Positions 18,601-27,050 of a stretch of 64,000 nucleotides of DNA are shown here, piece after piece. The notes under the pieces are model-generated. The model made no database searches and was not told where the DNA came from. It saw only the letters and a list, made by a program, of their open reading frames with translations. This DNA is from Marinobacter mangrovi (GTDB lineage: Bacteria > Pseudomonadota > Gammaproteobacteria > Pseudomonadales > Oleiphilaceae): positions 124,001-188,000 of the forward strand of contig NZ_JAERVO010000002.1 in the NCBI RefSeq assembly GCF_016798325.1, read 5' to 3'. A program made the position numbers and the translations under genes. Each line of letters begins with the position of its first letter. Position 1 is the stretch's first letter.

Positions 18601-19523
18601 TCCCGGGAAACGGTGTTCGGACTCAGGCGGTAATGATCGTAGAGCTCGTCGAGCATCCGGTTGGCGGCCAGGTAACCGCCACCCATGTTCCAGGTGACCG
18701 GATCAACCCGGAAAACCTGGTCCTCGCGCACGGCAGAGAGCTGCTTCCAGAGCGGGTGGGCGGTCCATTGGCGATAGGTGCGCATGACGGCGGGGTCCGA
18801 CTCGACCATGAAAATGAAGATGGCGTCGGCATCCATGGTCGGGATGCTCTCCTGGCTGGTGAGCTTGATTCCCCAGCCGTCCTGATCCTGGGCCGCCGGG
18901 CGATCGAAGCCCAGCTCATCCAGCACGATGCGCGCGAATCCGCCGTAGTAGATGCGGGCATGATCACTGCGGAAGCTGATCACCGAGACCGTCTGGGGCC
19001 AGCGATCCCCCAGTTTGTCGGCCATCTGACGGCGGAAATCGGCCACGCGCTGCTGCCAGCGAGCGAGCAATCGGTCGGCCTCAGCCTGGTGCTGCGTGGC
19101 TTCTCCCATCCGGTGCAGCAGGGCCTTGAAATCGTAGACCTGGTCGGCAATGACGGTGGGTGCCATGCGGGACAACAGGGGTTGGATCAGATGGTGCCGC
19201 CCGTAGGCGCCAACGATCAGGTCAGGCTGGAGCCACGCAATCGCCTCCAGGTCCGGCTGCGTCTCCAGGCCCAGGAAGGTCGGTTGACCCAGTTGGGCGC
19301 GCAGGTAGCGAAAAGCGGGTTGCTGGGTCCAGGATTCCACCACGCCCACGGGCTGTAACCCCAAGGCCAGTGCCGTATCGGTCGCGCCCTGGAACAGGGT
19401 GACGATGCGCTTGGGGGTGTCGGCACACGCAACGGGTATCAGGGCAGCCAGCAGACACAGCAGCAGCGGGTGCGCGATTCGTCGGAAACGGACGGCCGGT
19501 CGTTTCGGGATAGGGGCGATCAT
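18585..19523 (-). CDS. Periplasmic siderophore-binding protein of ABC importer (FecB/FepB-like)
   Basis: The 312-residue protein has a signal peptide (hydrophobic LLLCLLAALIPVACA) followed by a class III periplasmic-binding fold: KRIVTLFQGATDTALALGLQPVGV and WLQPDLIVGAYGRHHLIQPLL in the first lobe, and RIYYGGFARIVLDELGF and MDADAIFIFMVES in the second. It should capture the ferric siderophore delivered by the TonB receptor and hand it to the two downstream permeases. A Fur-like site lies 28 bases upstream at 19551. Confidence 0.9.
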   Translation of the reverse strand: MIAPIPKRPAVRFRRIAHPLLLCLLAALIPVACADTPKRIVTLFQGATDTALALGLQPVGVVESWTQQPAFRYLRAQLGQPTFLGLETQPDLEAIAWLQPDLIVGAYGRHHLIQPLLSRMAPTVIADQVYDFKALLHRMGEATQHQAEADRLLARWQQRVADFRRQMADKLGDRWPQTVSVISFRSDHARIYYGGFARIVLDELGFDRPAAQDQDGWGIKLTSQESIPTMDADAIFIFMVESDPAVMRTYRQWTAHPLWKQLSAVREDQVFRVDPVTWNMGGGYLAANRMLDELYDHYRLSPNTVSRECPQC

Positions 19524-19550
19524 GGCGTGAATTGCAGTTTGTTCTTAATT

Positions 19551-19569
19551 GAAAATGAGAATCGTAAAT
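19551..19569. promoter_or_regulatory. Fur-box-like site in the binding-protein / ATPase divergent promoter
   Basis: GAAAATGAGAATCGTAAAT matches the 19-base Fur consensus at 13 positions by hand count. It lies in an AT-rich gap of 81 bases between the divergent binding-protein gene (19523) and ATPase gene (19605), so one site could control both transcripts. Confidence 0.65.
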
Positions 19570-19604
19570 AATAACATTGTGGCCCGGTAAATAGCGACGG
19601 TCTC

Positions 19605-20456
19605 ATGATGGATACTCCTGACATTCCACGCTCTGCGCATCGCCTGGAGGGGCGGCAGCTCGTCGTTGGCTACGGCGATGCGCCGATCCTGGAACAGGTC
19701 GATTTTTCCCTGGAGACCGGCAAGGTGACGGTGTTGTTGGGCCCGAACGGCAGCGGCAAGTCGACCCTGCTGAAAACGCTGGCCCGCTCCATCCGGCCGG
19801 ATGGCGGCCAGGTGGTGCTCGATGGCCAGGCCATCCATCGCCAGGCCACCCGTTCGGTAGCACGCCGGCTGGGCCTGCTGCCCCAGAGTTCGACGGCACC
19901 CGAGGGTCTGACCGTCAGGGAACTGGTCGGCATGGGCCGGTTTCCCTACCAGTCCTTGTGGAAACAATGGTCCCGTCAGGACGAGGTGGCCGTGAAGGAG
20001 GCCATGTCGATTGCCGACGTCGCGCACTTCGCCGACCGTTCGGTTGACGCCCTGTCCGGCGGACAGCGCCAACGGTGCTGGATCGCCATGGTCCTAGCCC
20101 AGGAAACCGACCTGATCCTCCTGGACGAGCCCACGACGTTTCTTGATCTCAAGGTGCAGGTGGAGTTGCTGGAGTTACTGGTGGGCCTGGCACACCGCAA
20201 GGGCCGTACGTTGTTGATGGTCCTCCACGACCTGAACCTGGCCGCGACCTACGCCGACACCCTGGTCATGATGAAAGCGGGCCGGATTCGCCACCGCGGT
20301 GATCCCACGGAGATCTTCACCGCCGCCAATCTGAATGCCGTCTTTGATCTGGATTGCCGGATTCTCACCGATCCTGGTACCCACCGCCCGATCTGCGTGC
20401 CGGCTACCGGGATCCGATCCGTCCGGCAACCGCTGACCGGTGTGGAACAGGTGTAG
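19605..20456 (+). CDS. Siderophore ABC transporter ATP-binding protein (FecE/FepC-like)
   Basis: The 283-residue ATPase has Walker A GPNGSGKST, a Q-loop at LLPQSSTAPEGLTV, the signature LSGGQRQRCWIAMVLAQ, Walker B LILLDEPTTFLD and switch His in LHDLNLAATYAD. This is the FecE/FhuC subgroup, powering the FecCD-type permeases at 16547-18600. It is transcribed divergently from the binding-protein operon and leads into an Fe-S protein gene that begins 2 bases after its stop. Confidence 0.93.
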   Translation: MMDTPDIPRSAHRLEGRQLVVGYGDAPILEQVDFSLETGKVTVLLGPNGSGKSTLLKTLARSIRPDGGQVVLDGQAIHRQATRSVARRLGLLPQSSTAPEGLTVRELVGMGRFPYQSLWKQWSRQDEVAVKEAMSIADVAHFADRSVDALSGGQRQRCWIAMVLAQETDLILLDEPTTFLDLKVQVELLELLVGLAHRKGRTLLMVLHDLNLAATYADTLVMMKAGRIRHRGDPTEIFTAANLNAVFDLDCRILTDPGTHRPICVPATGIRSVRQPLTGVEQV

Positions 20457-20458
20457 GG

Positions 20459-21445
20459 ATGCAGGACCCTTCCATGAAACGTTCGAATTTCTGCGCCACG
20501 GAGAGTCTCCGGGCGGGTGATCCGTTGGCCGGTACCGGGGCCCACAAGTTCCGTAACCTGCTGATCAGTTGGCCCAGCAGCCAGTGGACCCGGGTCTTCC
20601 GAAAAGCGGCGGATATGTCTGAGGCCACGTTGGCGGGCATTGAGGCCATCACCGAAGGCGGACGCCGGGTGAACCTGATCCATCGGGCCTCCCAGCCGCG
20701 GGGCCGGCACCGTCTCTACCTGATGCCCGAGTGCCTGCAGTTTGACCTGCCGACCCACGAGCTTCCGGGCTTCCTCGAAGCGCTGGCTGCGGATGCGCCG
20801 CTTGATCGATGGTCTCCCGAACCCACCCGGCGGCCCCTGATCCTGTGTTGCACGCACGGCCGCAAGGACAAGTGCTGCGCCAAGTTTGGCAATGCCACCT
20901 ACCGGGCATTGGAGAGCGCTGTCGCCGAGGGCGGCCATGAGGCCGACGTCTGGCAAAGCTCGCACCTCGGCGGCTGCCGCCTGGCGGCCAGCCTCATGAC
21001 GTTTCCGGCGGCCCGGAAGTACGGGCGTCTGGAGCCCGGCCAGGTTGATGCCTTTCTTCACGCCGTTGCGCTGGATCGGCCTTATCTGCCGGCGTATCGC
21101 GGTTTTTCCCAGTACAGCCCGGTCCGGCAATGCGCCGAGGTCGCCGGCCTGAAATGGCTGGAAGCGCGGGGCGTCGACGGGGTGGTGGATCTGCAGCGTG
21201 AAAAGGTCGATGAGGAGGGCGGCTGCAGTCATTCACGCTGGCACTGGCAGGCCGGCGATCGCGAAGGTTGGTTGGACGTGACCTGCGAAACGTCGAGCGT
21301 GTTCCGCTACGACACCTGTGCGGATATGACGGGCGAGGCGCCCGCCGCCAGCCGGGTCTGGCGGGCGATCGAGGTGGTGCATGCGGGCGGCAATCAGTTC
21401 CCGCTGGCGTACCGGTCCCGCAGGATTCCGACCCGCTTCACGTAG
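20459..21445 (+). CDS. Sucrase/ferredoxin-like thioredoxin-fold protein, probable [2Fe-2S]
   Basis: The 328-residue protein matches the Suc_Fer-like family, which is related to thioredoxin-like [2Fe-2S] ferredoxins. Candidate ligands are in [15 protein letters not shown] (about residues 129-143) and [10 protein letters not shown], and further cysteines lie in VRQCAEVAG and GGCSH. It starts 2 bases after the ABC ATPase stop, with GGAACAGG just upstream, so it is likely in the Fur-controlled transcript. Some family members next to siderophore genes are thought to act as electron donors or ferric-siderophore reductases; that role is an inference here. The 3' end overlaps the convergent transglycosylase by 52 bases. 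Confidence 0.82.
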   Translation: MQDPSMKRSNFCATESLRAGDPLAGTGAHKFRNLLISWPSSQWTRVFRKAADMSEATLAGIEAITEGGRRVNLIHRASQPRGRHRLYLMPECLQFDLPTHELPGFLEALAADAPLDRWSPEPTRRPLILCCTHGRKDKCCAKFGNATYRALESAVAEGGHEADVWQSSHLGGCRLAASLMTFPAARKYGRLEPGQVDAFLHAVALDRPYLPAYRGFSQYSPVRQCAEVAGLKWLEARGVDGVVDLQREKVDEEGGCSHSRWHWQAGDREGWLDVTCETSSVFRYDTCADMTGEAPAASRVWRAIEVVHAGGNQFPLAYRSRRIPTRFT

Positions 21446-22101
21446 GCCTGGGTTTCGGCGTAGGGCGGAATACCGTCGTAGCGGGTGACAGCACCCGGGC
21501 CGGCGTTGTAGGCCGCCGTCGCCAGTCGCACATCGCCATTGAATCGCTTGAGCATTTCCGCAAGGTAGTGGACCCCGCCGCGAATGTTGTCGGCCGCGGC
21601 CAGGGCATTGCCCACGCCCAGTTCCTGGGCCGTGGCCGGCATCAGTTGCATCAAACCCTGGGCGCCGCGAGGCGAGATCGCATCGGGCCGGAAGGCCGAC
21701 TCGGCGTGGATCACGGCGCGCACCAGCGACGGGTCGACGCCGTAGGTCGTCGCGGCCTGGCGGATTTCCGAGCGATACGGCGAACGGTACAGCGGTGTGG
21801 TGTGCCAGTCGACCGTGGAATTCGGGTCGCAGGCGTAGCAGTAGAAGTGGATCACATGGACGTCGGCGTTCTGCGGCCGTTCCTCGGTGTAGGCCACCAC
21901 GCCGTTTTCGTCCTTGTAGCGGTAGACCACCTGGTCGCCGGAGGAGGCACGACGGTCATTGCCGCCGCTTTTGACGTTGGTGAACTCCACTGACCCGTCC
22001 GGATGGACGATGCGCTTGATGCTGTCCGCCCGAAGGGGCGCAGCGATCACCAGCAGCAGGGCAGCCAGCGTGGCCATAGCGATGTGAATGTCGCGTCTCA
22101 T
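21394..22101 (-). CDS. Lytic transglycosylase (SLT domain) with N-terminal DUF4124-like region
   Basis: The 235-residue protein carries a signal peptide, a short DUF4124-like beta region ([16 protein letters not shown] and [17 protein letters not shown]), and a C-terminal SLT domain. The catalytic Glu is in [29 protein letters not shown] and the closing motif is [24 protein letters not shown]. It cleaves peptidoglycan between MurNAc and GlcNAc in the periplasm. It is monocistronic and divergent from an AraC regulator. Confidence 0.92.
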   Translation of the reverse strand: MRRDIHIAMATLAALLLVIAAPLRADSIKRIVHPDGSVEFTNVKSGGNDRRASSGDQVVYRYKDENGVVAYTEERPQNADVHVIHFYCYACDPNSTVDWHTTPLYRSPYRSEIRQAATTYGVDPSLVRAVIHAESAFRPDAISPRGAQGLMQLMPATAQELGVGNALAAADNIRGGVHYLAEMLKRFNGDVRLATAAYNAGPGAVTRYDGIPPYAETQAYVKRVGILRDRYASGN

Positions 22102-22255
22102 TATCCGACGTTCTTATGGGTCCAGCAGGGTTTCAGCGAAAGCATACATTGACGACATGATAGCGCGTTGAGCGCACAGGGAAATCCTCCCCTTTGTCGT
22201 AGATGTGTTACGTTTTGAATTCAGGTGTCGGTGGACACTCGGAAGGGACACCCCC

Positions 22256-23128
22256 ATGAAGCCAAAAAATTCTGCCCAACCCATGTTCTGGCGCGATGAC
22301 CGCATGCCCCATGTGGAACTGCGCTGTGTCGAGGATGGCCGCAAGGTCTGCTACGCGCCGCACTCCCACGCCCAGTGGTCCATGGGCGCGATCACCGGTG
22401 GCCAGAGCACCTTCGATTACGCCAACCGGCTGGAGACGATCGCAGAGGGCACCCTGGTGTTCATGAACCCGGAATGGGTGCACGCCTGCAACCCGATTGC
22501 CGATCAGCCCTGGGCCTACCTGATGCTCTATGTGGACAAGGACTGGCTGGCCGAATTGCGCCACGAACTGGGATTGCTGGCGTCACCGATCTGGGACGAC
22601 TTGGACGCGTCGACCTCGCGCGATCCCGCCCTGTATGACGGCTACCGGGCCATGGCCGCGTGCCTGTTGCAGCCTGAGGCGACACTGCTGGAGAAGCAGT
22701 CACGAGTGGTCGATCTGCTGTCTGACGTCATGCTGGCCCTGGCGGAAACTCCGTCCGCCACCGCGGATCGGCCGGTCACACCGCCGGAGCGGCTGCAGGC
22801 GGTGGCGGCCTACATCGGCAAGCATTGCGCCGACGAGATTACCCTGGAGCAGCTCTGTGAGCGGGCCGGCTGCACGGCCGGGCACCTGATCCGTTCGTTC
22901 CGACAACACTTCGGCCTCACGCCGCATGCCTACCAGATCAACCAGCGCATCCGGCTCGGCCAGCAGGCCCTCAAGGCGGGGCAGCCAATCGCCGATGCGG
23001 CGCTGGCAGCCGGTTTTTCCGACCAGCCGCATTTCCAGCGGGTGTTCAAACGGCTGGTCGCCGCGACACCCCGCCAGTATGTCACCACGTCAGTCCAGCA
23101 TCAGGATCAGGCAGCTGCCCGCAAGTAG
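22256..23128 (+). CDS. AraC-family transcriptional regulator
   Basis: The 290-residue protein has an N-terminal cupin-like sensor (SHAQWSMGAITGGQSTF and GTLVFMNPEWVHACNP) and a C-terminal double helix-turn-helix (LEQLCERAGCTAGHLIRSFRQHFGLTPHAY and ADAALAAGFSDQPHFQRVFKR). GGAAGGGA at 22241-22248 precedes the ATG at 22256. Its end overlaps the convergent LysE exporter by 39 bases. AraC regulators of this type often control an adjacent LysE exporter; that link is inferred from position. Confidence 0.9.
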   Translation: MKPKNSAQPMFWRDDRMPHVELRCVEDGRKVCYAPHSHAQWSMGAITGGQSTFDYANRLETIAEGTLVFMNPEWVHACNPIADQPWAYLMLYVDKDWLAELRHELGLLASPIWDDLDASTSRDPALYDGYRAMAACLLQPEATLLEKQSRVVDLLSDVMLALAETPSATADRPVTPPERLQAVAAYIGKHCADEITLEQLCERAGCTAGHLIRSFRQHFGLTPHAYQINQRIRLGQQALKAGQPIADAALAAGFSDQPHFQRVFKRLVAATPRQYVTTSVQHQDQAAARK

Positions 23129-23683
23129 CGCCGCCAGGCTGCGATTGATGGTCTGCAGCACTTTCGGCTGGCGCACATGCTGGCGCAGGAAGCGGCCGGC
23201 ACAGACCCAGCTCCCCAAGGACAACCAGCAAATCGGCAGGTAGAGGCCGGCGAACAGCAGCAGCTCGCCGGTTGCCGACCCGCTGGTGTAGGCGCTGATT
23301 CCCGAGGCGGACGCCAGCCAGGCCTTGGGGTTGAGCCACTGCATGGCCGCGCCAGTCCAGAAGCCGGGCGGCTGCGCTTCCTCCGTCTCCGGCAACTGGC
23401 CGTTGTCCCGCGCCAGTCGATAGCTCAGGTACAGCAGGAAAGCGATACCGGCCCAGGTCAGTCCTTCACTCAGACCCGGATAACGCAGCAACAGCGAGTG
23501 CAGACCGGCGCCGACCGCCAGGAACAGCGCAATAAAGCCGAGGGTGGCCCCGGTCACAAAGATCAGGCCACGGTGCAGGCGATAGCGCATGCCGCTGCTC
23601 AGGCAGACGATGTTGACCGGTCCCGGCGAAATGGAAGCGGCCAGGGCGAAGGCGGACATGGGCAGGATCAGTGACAGGCTCAT
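23090..23683 (-). CDS. LysE-family amino-acid exporter
   Basis: The 197-residue protein has six predicted helices and the LysE/RhtB pattern: AASISPGPVNIVCLSSGMRYRLHRGLIFVTGATLGF near the N-terminus and WLNPKAWLASASG in the middle. The start at 23683 is favoured by GGAG 8 bases upstream and by beginning directly at the first helix. An upstream in-frame ATG at 23782 would add 33 residues without hydrophobic character. It exports amino acids or related metabolites; the substrate is unknown. Confidence 0.88.
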   Translation of the reverse strand: MSLSLILPMSAFALAASISPGPVNIVCLSSGMRYRLHRGLIFVTGATLGFIALFLAVGAGLHSLLLRYPGLSEGLTWAGIAFLLYLSYRLARDNGQLPETEEAQPPGFWTGAAMQWLNPKAWLASASGISAYTSGSATGELLLFAGLYLPICWLSLGSWVCAGRFLRQHVRQPKVLQTINRSLAALLAGSCLILMLD

Positions 23684-23925
23684 CGTGTTCTCCGGATCAG
23701 ACAGGCCTGCAGTGTGACCGCCCACAACGCCCGCGTATTGAACGAAATTGATGTGTGAGGTCGGACTTAAGATGGCGGCCACATGACCGTCTCGTCAGGC
23801 GAGGCAACGGGCCCTTTAAGCCGGTAGCGTCGATGCGGTAGGGTCAGAGTGAGCAGTGGGCTGTGCCCGCCGCACGGGCATGGCTGTCATGACATTCACG
23901 GCCAACGGTTTGCCGAGGAGGCTTT

Positions 23926-24354
23926 ATGGAAAAGACCTGGATTGTCGTCGCGGACAGTGCCCATGCCCGCATCCTCGCCACGACACAGCGCAATAACGTG
24001 CCGGCGGAAATCACCAGCCTTGAGCACGAAGACAGCCGCCTGAAGGAGCAGGAGCTGGTCACTGATAAACCCGGCCGCACCAATGATCGGATGGGGCAGG
24101 CCCAGCACCCGATGGAAGAACCCGATTACCGGGCCCAGGAGCAGAAAGCCTTTGCCAGCAATATCGTCGAAACCCTGGAAGAAGGTCGCCAGCAGGGGCG
24201 GTTCGATCACCTGGCGCTGGTTGCGGCTCCGGATTTTCTGGGTGTCCTGCGCCAGTCGTTGAGCAAGCCGCTGAGCCGCATGGTCAGCGAAAGCGTGGAC
24301 AAAAATCTGGTGGACAAGGACGAGGAAACCATCCGCCGGCAGGTGTTCCATTGA
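23926..24354 (+). CDS. Host attachment family protein (PF10116)
   Basis: The 142-residue protein begins TWIVVADSAHARILATT, typical of the family annotated as required for attachment to host cells in Agrobacterium. It has the late FDHLALVAAPDFLGVLRQSL and VSESVDKNLVDK motifs, a fold related to archaeal release factor eRF1 domains. The biochemical role is unknown. GAGGAGG-like bases at 23914-23919 support the start. A strong hairpin follows at 24420. Confidence 0.88.
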   Translation: MEKTWIVVADSAHARILATTQRNNVPAEITSLEHEDSRLKEQELVTDKPGRTNDRMGQAQHPMEEPDYRAQEQKAFASNIVETLEEGRQQGRFDHLALVAAPDFLGVLRQSLSKPLSRMVSESVDKNLVDKDEETIRRQVFH

Positions 24355-24419
24355 ATCGGGCCGGATCGGGGATAATCACCTGATCTATCACTGAATGGCT
24401 TGCTGCGTATTCGTCTAAG

Positions 24420-24446
24420 CCGGGAGCCGACAAAGCTGGCTCCCGG
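24420..24446 (+). terminator. Terminator-like hairpin
   Basis: A perfect 9-bp stem (CCGGGAGCC / GGCTCCCGG) with a 9-base loop is followed by TGCTTTC. It separates the host-attachment gene from the DUF1326 gene. The U tract is short, so efficiency is uncertain. Confidence 0.6.
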
Positions 24447-24505
24447 TGCTTTCGTGCGTTTAATCTTGTTGCAGAGGCGGGCGTTACCCAAAAGGAGTAA
24501 CGGCT

Positions 24506-25141
24506 ATGGACAAGACCGATTGGCGAATACGCGGTTTTGAGTTCATAAACTGCAACTGCGATTTCGGCTGCCCCTGTCAGTTTAACGGGCGGCCCACCCA
24601 GGGTGACTGCCAGGCCTTCGGCGCCTTCCACATCGAGGACGGTCACTTTGGCGACACCCGGCTGGATGACCTGAACTTCGCGGTCACCTTCAAATGGCCC
24701 GGCGCGATCCACGAAGGCAACGGCGACGCCCAGGCCTTTATCGATGAACGCGCCAGCCAGGCCCAGCGCGACGGTTTGATGGCCATTCTCTCGGGCGAGA
24801 CGTCCGAACCCGGCGCGACCTTCTTCAACGTCTTTGCCAGCACCCTGACCCACATGCACGATCCCGTGTTCTGTCGCATCGATATCGACGGTGACGTCGA
24901 TGCCCGCAAGGCTACCGTGCGCGTGGGGGATATGATCGAGGCGGAAGGTCAGCCCATTATCAATCCGATCACCGGCCAGGAACACCGTGCGCGCATCGAC
25001 CTGCCCAACGGCTTTGAGTACGCGGTGGCCGAAGTGGCCAGCGGACACACTTCGGCGCGGGCGGCGATTCCGCTGGAGCTGGATGCCAGCCACAGTCACT
25101 TTTCCCGGCTGGATATCGGTCCTGCTGGTGTATTCCGGTAA
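24506..25141 (+). CDS. DUF1326 protein with N-terminal cysteine cluster
   Basis: The 211-residue soluble protein has a conserved cluster NCNCDFGCPCQF at residues 14-25, suited to binding a soft metal. It continues with the DUF1326 pattern (FHIEDGHFGDTRLDDL, KWPGAIHEGNG). The ribosome site AAAGGAG at 24491-24497 is clear. It is followed 12 bases later by a DUF2182 membrane protein, a conserved partnership. No function is established. A metal-related role is inferred from the cysteines and partner. Confidence 0.88.
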   Translation: MDKTDWRIRGFEFINCNCDFGCPCQFNGRPTQGDCQAFGAFHIEDGHFGDTRLDDLNFAVTFKWPGAIHEGNGDAQAFIDERASQAQRDGLMAILSGETSEPGATFFNVFASTLTHMHDPVFCRIDIDGDVDARKATVRVGDMIEAEGQPIINPITGQEHRARIDLPNGFEYAVAEVASGHTSARAAIPLELDASHSHFSRLDIGPAGVFR

Positions 25142-25153
25142 GCGGAGGCGGTC

Positions 25154-25945
25154 ATGAGTACGCTCCGGACGGAGCCGGCGGCATTGTCGCATCGGCTGGA
25201 CTGGATGTCCGTGTTGACGTTGGCTGCGCTGGCCGCGGTGGTCGTCCTGTCCTGGTGGTATCTGGTCGACATGGCGACGGGTATGGAAGTCGGTATGGCC
25301 ATGGGCGGAATGATGACCTTCCATCCCTGGACGCCGGCATACGCCGTGGCCATGGGCCTGATGTGGTCCATCATGATGATGGCGATGATGCTGCCCAGCG
25401 CGACCCCCATGATTCTCCTGTACCGGCGGGTGGCCCTGCACAATCGGCTGCCGGACGTCGGGCTGGGAACCTTGCTGTTCGCGGCCGGGTACGTCCTGAT
25501 CTGGCTGATCTTCAGCATCGCTGCCACGGCATTGCAGTGGGCTCTGGAGCAATGGGCGATCCTGTCACCCATGATGCGCAGCCAGAGCGGACTCTTCAAC
25601 GGGATGGTTCTGGTCATTGCCGGTCTGTATCAGTGGTCCCCGTGGAAAAAAGCCTGCCTGGCGCACTGTCGTGGGCCAGCGGCATTCGTGATCCATCACT
25701 GGCGGTCGGGATCGTCCGGCGCCCTGCACATGGGCGTCACGCATGGCGCCTACTGCGTCGGCTGTTGTTGGGCGCTGATGGCACTGCTGTTCGTGGGTGG
25801 GGTGATGGACCTGCTGGTGATCGCCGGCCTGGCCGCGTTGGTCCTGCTGGAGAAAGTGCTGCCCGGCGGTGACTGGCTGGCCAGGGGCGCGGGGGCACTG
25901 GCGGTCCTGGTTGGCGTCTGGCTATTGCTGGGTAACCTGGCGTGA
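25154..25945 (+). CDS. DUF2182 metal-binding integral membrane protein
   Basis: The 263-residue protein has about six helices and the DUF2182 signatures MWSIMMMAMMLPSATPMILLY, a WSPWKKACLAHCRGP loop with two cysteines, and THGAYCVGCCWALMAL. The methionine-rich helix and paired cysteines suggest binding or transport of a metal such as copper, but this is not demonstrated for the family. CGGAGG lies at 25143-25148. It is co-transcribed with the DUF1326 gene. Confidence 0.88.
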   Translation: MSTLRTEPAALSHRLDWMSVLTLAALAAVVVLSWWYLVDMATGMEVGMAMGGMMTFHPWTPAYAVAMGLMWSIMMMAMMLPSATPMILLYRRVALHNRLPDVGLGTLLFAAGYVLIWLIFSIAATALQWALEQWAILSPMMRSQSGLFNGMVLVIAGLYQWSPWKKACLAHCRGPAAFVIHHWRSGSSGALHMGVTHGAYCVGCCWALMALLFVGGVMDLLVIAGLAALVLLEKVLPGGDWLARGAGALAVLVGVWLLLGNLA

Positions 25946-25967
25946 GGCAACGGCAAAGGCCGTTGCC
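25946..25967. terminator. Hairpin between convergent genes
   Basis: A 9-bp inverted repeat (GGCAACGGC / GCCGTTGCC) lies directly after the DUF2182 stop and before the convergent nitroreductase stop at 25984. There is no U tract on either side, so it may act as a weak bidirectional terminator. Confidence 0.5.
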
Positions 25968-25983
25968 CGCCTGATTGTCGGTC

Positions 25984-26721
25984 TTACTTCAGGCCAAAGC
26001 CCTTGTCCCGCAGGAATTCCTGCATGTGCGGTCGCAGTTTGGCGGTGAACAGCGGCTTGAGTTGCTCGGACCAGGTGGTGTCCTTGGTGCCGCCGGTGCG
26101 GTTGCGGTAGTAGCCCCGCATGGTTTCGTCGAAGTCGGCCACCAGGTCTTCGTCGCCGGCGTCCTGGTAGGTGTCTTCCTTGAGGATGGACGCCAGGGGC
26201 AGGCGCGGTTTGACCTCCGGGTCCTGGTCCGGGTACCCCAGGCACATGCCGAACACCGGATACACGTGTTCCGGCAGTTCCAGCAGCTCACTCACCTCCG
26301 CCGGGTTATTGCGGATGCCGCCGATGTAGCAAAGGCCCAGCCCGGCCGATTCTGCGGCGATGGCAATGTTTTGCGCCATCAGCGCCGTGTCGATACTCGC
26401 CACCAGCAACTGCTCCGTCATTCCACTGATGACATCGGCTCCGGCCCGCGCGGCGGCTTCCGTGGGGCGCTTCATATCCGCGCAGAACACCAGGAAATCG
26501 GAACTGTCGTGGACATAGGCCTGGCCGCCCGCCAGCTCGGCCAGCTTGGCGCGTTTTTCCGCGTTCACCACGTGAATGATGGTGTAGGCCTGAACGTGGT
26601 TGGAGGTGGCGGCCCCCTGGCCGGCCCGGATGCAGGCTTCGAACAGGTCGCGCGGAATACGCTCGCCGGTGAACTTGCGGATCGAACGGTGGGATTGCAG
26701 GAGTTCAATGGTTGGATTCAT
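25984..26721 (-). CDS. nfsA: NfsA-like oxygen-insensitive NADPH nitroreductase / flavin reductase
   Basis: The 245-residue FMN enzyme has the NfsA/Frp features: NPTIELLQSHRSIRKFTGERI at the start, AATSNHVQAYTIIHV, TALMAQNIAIAAESAGLGLCYIGGIRN, and GMCLGYPDQDPEVKPRLP. It reduces nitroaromatics, quinones or flavins in two-electron steps. The gene stands alone. The 5' region contains the beginning of a long intergenic gap leading to the chemoreceptor. Confidence 0.9.
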   Translation of the reverse strand: MNPTIELLQSHRSIRKFTGERIPRDLFEACIRAGQGAATSNHVQAYTIIHVVNAEKRAKLAELAGGQAYVHDSSDFLVFCADMKRPTEAAARAGADVISGMTEQLLVASIDTALMAQNIAIAAESAGLGLCYIGGIRNNPAEVSELLELPEHVYPVFGMCLGYPDQDPEVKPRLPLASILKEDTYQDAGDEDLVADFDETMRGYYRNRTGGTKDTTWSEQLKPLFTAKLRPHMQEFLRDKGFGLK

Positions 26722-27050
26722 GGGACCTCTGGGTGTTGGGCGTTCATCAAAAGCCGGCCGGAGTAACGGGATTCAATGGCGTTCGTGTTGATCCGGGCAA
26801 AGTCGGCACTGCAGTAATGCCCGGACCGGCCGATAGGAAACTAAACGGTTTTACCATGGATGGTGGCACTGGTTACAAAAATCAAATGCAAATCTTTTGA
26901 ATTGAATTGTTAAATCGATCACAACTCTGTTGACCTGAATCCGACGGTGCTCTGTACTGAGCCACCGATTAAGTCCCTGAAAATCGGCCGGGTGGCTGCT
27001 GGCCCGCGGATTTTTTCAGAGTCGGCCCAAAACAAAAACGGAGAATACCG
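26722..27050. other. 329-base gap without a gene; 5' region of the chemoreceptor
   Basis: I find no credible coding frame. The stretch 26870-26930 is AT-rich. It is followed by a sigma-70-like promoter and a GC-rich leader that can fold into stem-loops before a T6 run at 27011-27016. Confidence 0.6.
26930..26958 (+). promoter_or_regulatory. Sigma-70-like promoter for the chemoreceptor gene
   Basis: TTGACC (26930-26935) and TGTACT (26953-26958) are separated by exactly 17 bases. Transcription would begin near 26965 and give a leader of about 85 bases. Confidence 0.45.
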
